Assembly: GCA_019056875.1 (NCBI GenBank)
Contig: DXJA01000017.1
Span: 1 to 7,387 of the forward strand
Length of the DNA: 7,387 nucleotides
DNA from: Candidatus Jordarchaeum madagascarense
Lineage (GTDB): Archaea; Asgardarchaeota; Jordiarchaeia; Jordiarchaeales; Jordiarchaeaceae
Direction: 5' to 3'
Each line of letters starts with the position of its first letter. The stretch's first letter is position 1. The position numbers and the translations under genes were made by a program. This document shows, in pieces, positions 5,834 to 7,387 of this stretch. The notes beneath the pieces are model-generated. The model saw only the letters and a program-made list of their open reading frames with translations, was not told the origin of the DNA and did no database searches.

Positions 5834-6031
5834 ATGAGCGAAGAAACCCCAACAGCGGAGCAAGTTAAAAAAGACAAAGAAATTATGGAAAAACTTGCAG
5901 AAGAGAGGAAAAAGCAGCAAGCAGAAAATATGGCCGTAGGAAAAGCGGAAAGAACAGCCGCAATGAGAGAAGCAGCAGCCAAGCTAGAAGGTCATCTTGA
6001 AGAGAAAGCGAGTAAAGCACCGCCGGATTAA
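5834..6031 (+). CDS. Small highly charged helical protein, 65 aa, function unknown
   Basis: I do not recognise this protein. ATG 5834 is supported by GGAGGA 6 nt upstream, and a promoter-like element and a T-run terminator frame it as a single-gene unit. The composition is extreme: 28 of 65 residues are charged (13 Glu, 10 Lys, 3 Arg, 2 Asp) and 12 are Ala. There is no Phe, Tyr, Trp or Cys. Residues about 8-60 should form one or two long amphipathic helices, ending in a Lys-Ala-Pro-Pro-Asp tail. There is no membrane segment, signal or known motif. Possibilities include a nucleic-acid- or membrane-surface-associated helix, a disordered stress-type protein, or a small partner of a larger complex; none is shown by the sequence. 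Its own well-formed promoter and ribosome site suggest strong independent expression. Confidence 0.75.
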   Translation: MSEETPTAEQVKKDKEIMEKLAEERKKQQAENMAVGKAERTAAMREAAAKLEGHLEEKASKAPPD

Positions 6032-6099
6032 ACGACTATAGTTCCTCAATTATTTCACTTCATAAATCGGTAGTCACAAAAAACTATCCATTCCCCCTC

Positions 6100-6106
6100 T
6101 TTTTTT
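6100..6106 (+). terminator. T-run terminator of the small charged-protein gene
   Basis: Seven Ts follow a C-rich stretch (6093-6099), about 70 nt past the stop codon. No strong hairpin is seen, which is common for archaeal terminators. Confidence 0.4.
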
Positions 6107-6121
6107 AACTCTTAATTCATG

Positions 6122-6146
6122 CAAAAAATAAAATAATACAAAAATG
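6122..6146 (-). terminator. T-rich terminator of the ribbon-helix-helix gene
   Basis: Read on the minus strand, a series of T-runs (complement of A-rich 6122-6146) begins about 37 nt after the stop at 6183. With the plus-strand T-run at 6100-6106 it separates the two convergent small genes. Confidence 0.4.
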
Positions 6147-6182
6147 AGTGAGAGAACCTTAAACCTAAATCATTTCAATATA

Positions 6183-6350
6183 TCATTTCCTTTCTCTGCT
6201 CCAGAGTTCCTTTTTAAGCATGTCTCGCACAGCAACTCTTATGGCTTCACTCCTACTTGGATATATTCCCATCTCAACTAACTTGTTCAAACCATCTATA
6301 TAAGCGGTTGGTACCTTTATGCTGATTAGTCTCATTGTGGGCTTCTTCAT
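6183..6350 (-). CDS. Ribbon-helix-helix (CopG/Arc-type) DNA-binding protein, 55 aa
   Basis: A minimal transcription-factor domain that in this family dimerises and inserts a two-stranded ribbon in the DNA major groove. The order of elements fits: ribbon strand MRLISIKVP (6-14), helix A (about 16-28, AYIDGLNKLVEMG), then the family-typical turn and helix B starting Y30-P-S-R-S-E-A-I-R (30-38) and running to about residue 49. A short basic tail ends in SRERK. Residues R7, S10 and K12, on alternate positions of the strand, are the likely base-reading side. The ATG at 6350 has a GGTGAT site (6358-6363, minus strand) 7 nt upstream; M6 is a weaker alternative start. There is no ligand or metal domain, so it is not a full NikR. 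It diverges from the radical SAM gene, and its promoter region contains a long inverted repeat, which suggests self-regulation. It could instead be an unpaired antitoxin, but no toxin gene adjoins it. Confidence 0.88.
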   Translation of the reverse strand: MKKPTMRLISIKVPTAYIDGLNKLVEMGIYPSRSEAIRVAVRDMLKKELWSRERK

Positions 6351-6374
6351 GATTAAAATCACCAGAATTAGAGA

Positions 6375-6402
6375 TAATTATTTTAATGGTTTAAAATGAT
6401 TA
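6375..6402. repeat. 28-bp imperfect inverted repeat upstream of the ribbon-helix-helix gene
   Basis: TAATTATTTTAA (6375-6386) and TTAAAATGATTA (6391-6402) are reverse complements at 11 of 12 positions around a TGGT spacer. The element starts 25 bp upstream of the regulator's ATG. This is the size and place expected for an operator of a dimer-of-dimers ribbon-helix-helix protein. Its very high AT content raises the chance of coincidence. Confidence 0.45.
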
Positions 6403-6475
6403 AAAATCTTTTTTAAAATAAACACTTAAATTTTCAAATACTATATTTCAATTTAAGAACCATGTAAAAATGAAG

Positions 6476-6497
6476 TTTATATTTCCGATTCGGAATC
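6476..6497 (+). promoter_or_regulatory. TATA-like element and overlapping palindromes before the radical SAM gene
   Basis: TTTATATT (6476-6483) is a good TATA candidate, predicting transcription start near 6505-6510. Immediately downstream lie two overlapping short palindromes: TTCCG-ATT-CGGAA (6483-6495) and GATTC-G-GAATC (6487-6497). Binding there would block or modulate the promoter. Function is inferred. Confidence 0.4.
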
Positions 6498-6559
6498 ATC
6501 GCAAAATGAATAAATACTTGTTTTATCGAAATAGAATCAATTGTTTCAATTATTTCTTT

Positions 6560-6574
6560 AGGGTGATGAATTTG
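6560..6574 (+). promoter_or_regulatory. Ribosome site overlapping the radical SAM start
   Basis: AGGGTGAT (6560-6567) matches the 3' half of the archaeal consensus GGAGGTGAT but overlaps the ATG at 6566. With this site the natural start would be TTG 6572, two codons later, at 4 nt spacing. The ATG remains possible through a leaderless or short-leader mechanism. Confidence 0.5.
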
Positions 6575-7387
6575 TTTGTTCACGAAACAAGAACCTTCCC
6601 TATAAAAACAAAAAGTATTTGTCCCGAATGCCAAAAAGTTATTGACGCTACACTATACGAGGATGGCGGCAAAGTACTGATAGAGAAAACCTGTCCTGAA
6701 CACGGAAAGGTAACCGACATATACTGGAGCGACGCAGAACTCTTCCAAAAAGTGGAGAAATGGTGGCTAGACTCAATTCCCCTAGAAAACCCCAGGACAA
6801 GAGAAAAAAACGGTTGCCCATTCGACTGCGGCCTCTGCGACAAACATCACTCCCACACCGCCCTAGCCCTAATAGACGTTACAAACAGATGCAATCTCCG
6901 ATGTCCAATATGCTTCGCAAACGCCGCAGAAACCGGCTACGTATACGAACCCTCACTGGAACAAATACGATTCATGCTAGAAAACTTCAGAAACAATAAG
7001 CCCATTCCGGCACCCGCAGTCCAGTTCGCAGGTGGTGAACCTACAGTAAGAGAAGACCTCCCAGAAATCATTCGAATGGCAAAAGAGGTCGGCTTTCAAC
7101 ACGTAGAAATAGCGACCAACGCCATAAAACTATCCGAAAGCGCAGACTATTGCCAAGAACTCAAAGACGCCGGACTAAGCACCCCCTACATGCAATTTGA
7201 CGGCCTAACCCCCGAACCCTACAAAGTAGCCCGCGGAGTCAACCTTCTCCCCAAAAAGATGAAAGCTATCGAAAACTGTCGCAAAGCCGGTTTAACCTCC
7301 ATAGTTCTCGTACCCACAGTAGTACGCGGAGTAAACGACCAACAAATAGGAGACATTATAAAATTTGCCGTAGAAAATGTGGATGTA
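6566..7387 (+). CDS. Radical SAM protein, tetraether lipid synthase-like (MJ0619/class D group), 3' end cut by window
   Basis: The first 274 residues of a larger protein; family members are about 500 aa. Seen in order: CPEC (C19, C22) and TCPEHG (C43, H46), a probable metal-binding N-terminal module; CPFDCGLC (C84, C88, C91) followed by H94/H95, a probable auxiliary cluster; the radical SAM motif C109-x3-C113-x2-C116 (CNLRCPIC); YVYEPS (125-130); and the SAM-binding GGEPT (156-160). This architecture matches the archaeal group containing tetraether synthase (Tes/GDGT-MAS), which joins two archaeol tails between their terminal carbons. One member, MJ0619, was earlier proposed to methylate the methanopterin precursor, so a C-C coupling or methylase role must stay open. 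The frame is open upstream to ATG 6506 and 6470, but similarity begins near ETRTF and the ribosome site lies at 6560-6567, so 6566 (or TTG 6572) is preferred. Coding is rich in C and A at third positions, unlike the FadH-like gene. Confidence 0.85.
   Translation, partial: MNLFVHETRTFPIKTKSICPECQKVIDATLYEDGGKVLIEKTCPEHGKVTDIYWSDAELFQKVEKWWLDSIPLENPRTREKNGCPFDCGLCDKHHSHTALALIDVTNRCNLRCPICFANAAETGYVYEPSLEQIRFMLENFRNNKPIPAPAVQFAGGEPTVREDLPEIIRMAKEVGFQHVEIATNAIKLSESADYCQELKDAGLSTPYMQFDGLTPEPYKVARGVNLLPKKMKAIENCRKAGLTSIVLVPTVVRGVNDQQIGDIIKFAVENVDV

Noticed and set aside
6034..6075. GACTA/TAGTC inverted repeat after the small charged-protein gene
   Set aside because: Five pairs around a 33-nt gap is not more than chance in this sequence.
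6470..6568. Upstream in-frame ATGs (6470, 6506) as radical SAM starts, adding 20-32 residues
   Set aside because: The added stretch is rich in Phe, Asn and Tyr with AT-rich codons unlike the gene body. It spans the TATA-like element and palindromes, and no ribosome site precedes those ATGs.
6434..6843. Minus-strand open frames over the radical SAM start and a plus-strand frame at 6760-6999
   Set aside because: They overlap the conserved Cys motifs of the radical SAM gene in other frames and show no domain features.
1..7387. Mobile elements, CRISPR arrays, tRNA or rRNA genes
   Set aside because: No regularly spaced repeats, terminal inverted repeats, transposase-like proteins or cloverleaf-forming sequence were found on reading both strands.

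Overview
The window looks like a piece of an archaeal chromosome of moderate to low GC, probably from an uncultured lineage (a Bathyarchaeia-like or other TACK/Asgard-type genome is a guess, not a demonstration). The archaeal reading rests on four things. The first gene content: a PyrF of archaeal type, a short-type myo-inositol-1-phosphate synthase and a radical SAM enzyme resembling tetraether lipid synthase. The second is the TATA-box-like elements upstream of several genes. The third is the poly-T ends that lack strong GC hairpins. The fourth is the mix of GGAGG/GGTGAT ribosome sites with TTG as well as ATG starts. No tRNA, rRNA, CRISPR array, insertion sequence or transposase was seen.

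Layout. (1) 87-593 (+): an unrecognised all-helical protein. It is convergent with (2) 665-1444 (-), pyrF, orotidine 5'-phosphate decarboxylase. Upstream of pyrF on the same strand lies (3) 1527-2000 (-), a hydrogenase maturation protease. A 227-bp divergent promoter region (2001-2227) with direct and inverted repeats leads to (4) 2228-4210 (+), a large FMN/4Fe-4S/FAD reductase of the FadH/enoate reductase type. A 345-bp noncoding stretch (4211-4555) holds a terminator and TATA-like elements, and leads to (5) 4556-5635 (+), myo-inositol-1-phosphate synthase. Next comes (6) 5834-6031 (+), a 65-residue charged protein without aromatic residues, behind a perfect 12-bp palindrome. (7) 6183-6350 (-) is a 55-residue ribbon-helix-helix DNA-binding protein. 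It diverges from (8) 6566-7387 (+), the N-terminal 274 residues of a radical SAM protein of the tetraether synthase (MJ0619-like) group, cut by the window edge.

How the genes fit together. Most units look monocistronic, each with its own promoter-like elements and terminator-like T-run; only the protease and pyrF are codirectional and close (82 bp). Two genes point to membrane lipids: inositol phosphate for polar headgroups, and biphytanyl/tetraether formation by the radical SAM enzyme. The small ribbon-helix-helix gene shares a 215-bp intergenic region with the radical SAM gene. That region contains a 28-bp imperfect inverted repeat near the regulator start and a short palindrome near the probable radical SAM promoter, so local control is a reasonable hypothesis. 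The anaerobic-type reductase and the hydrogenase protease suggest anaerobic redox metabolism, but no hydrogenase structural gene is in the window.
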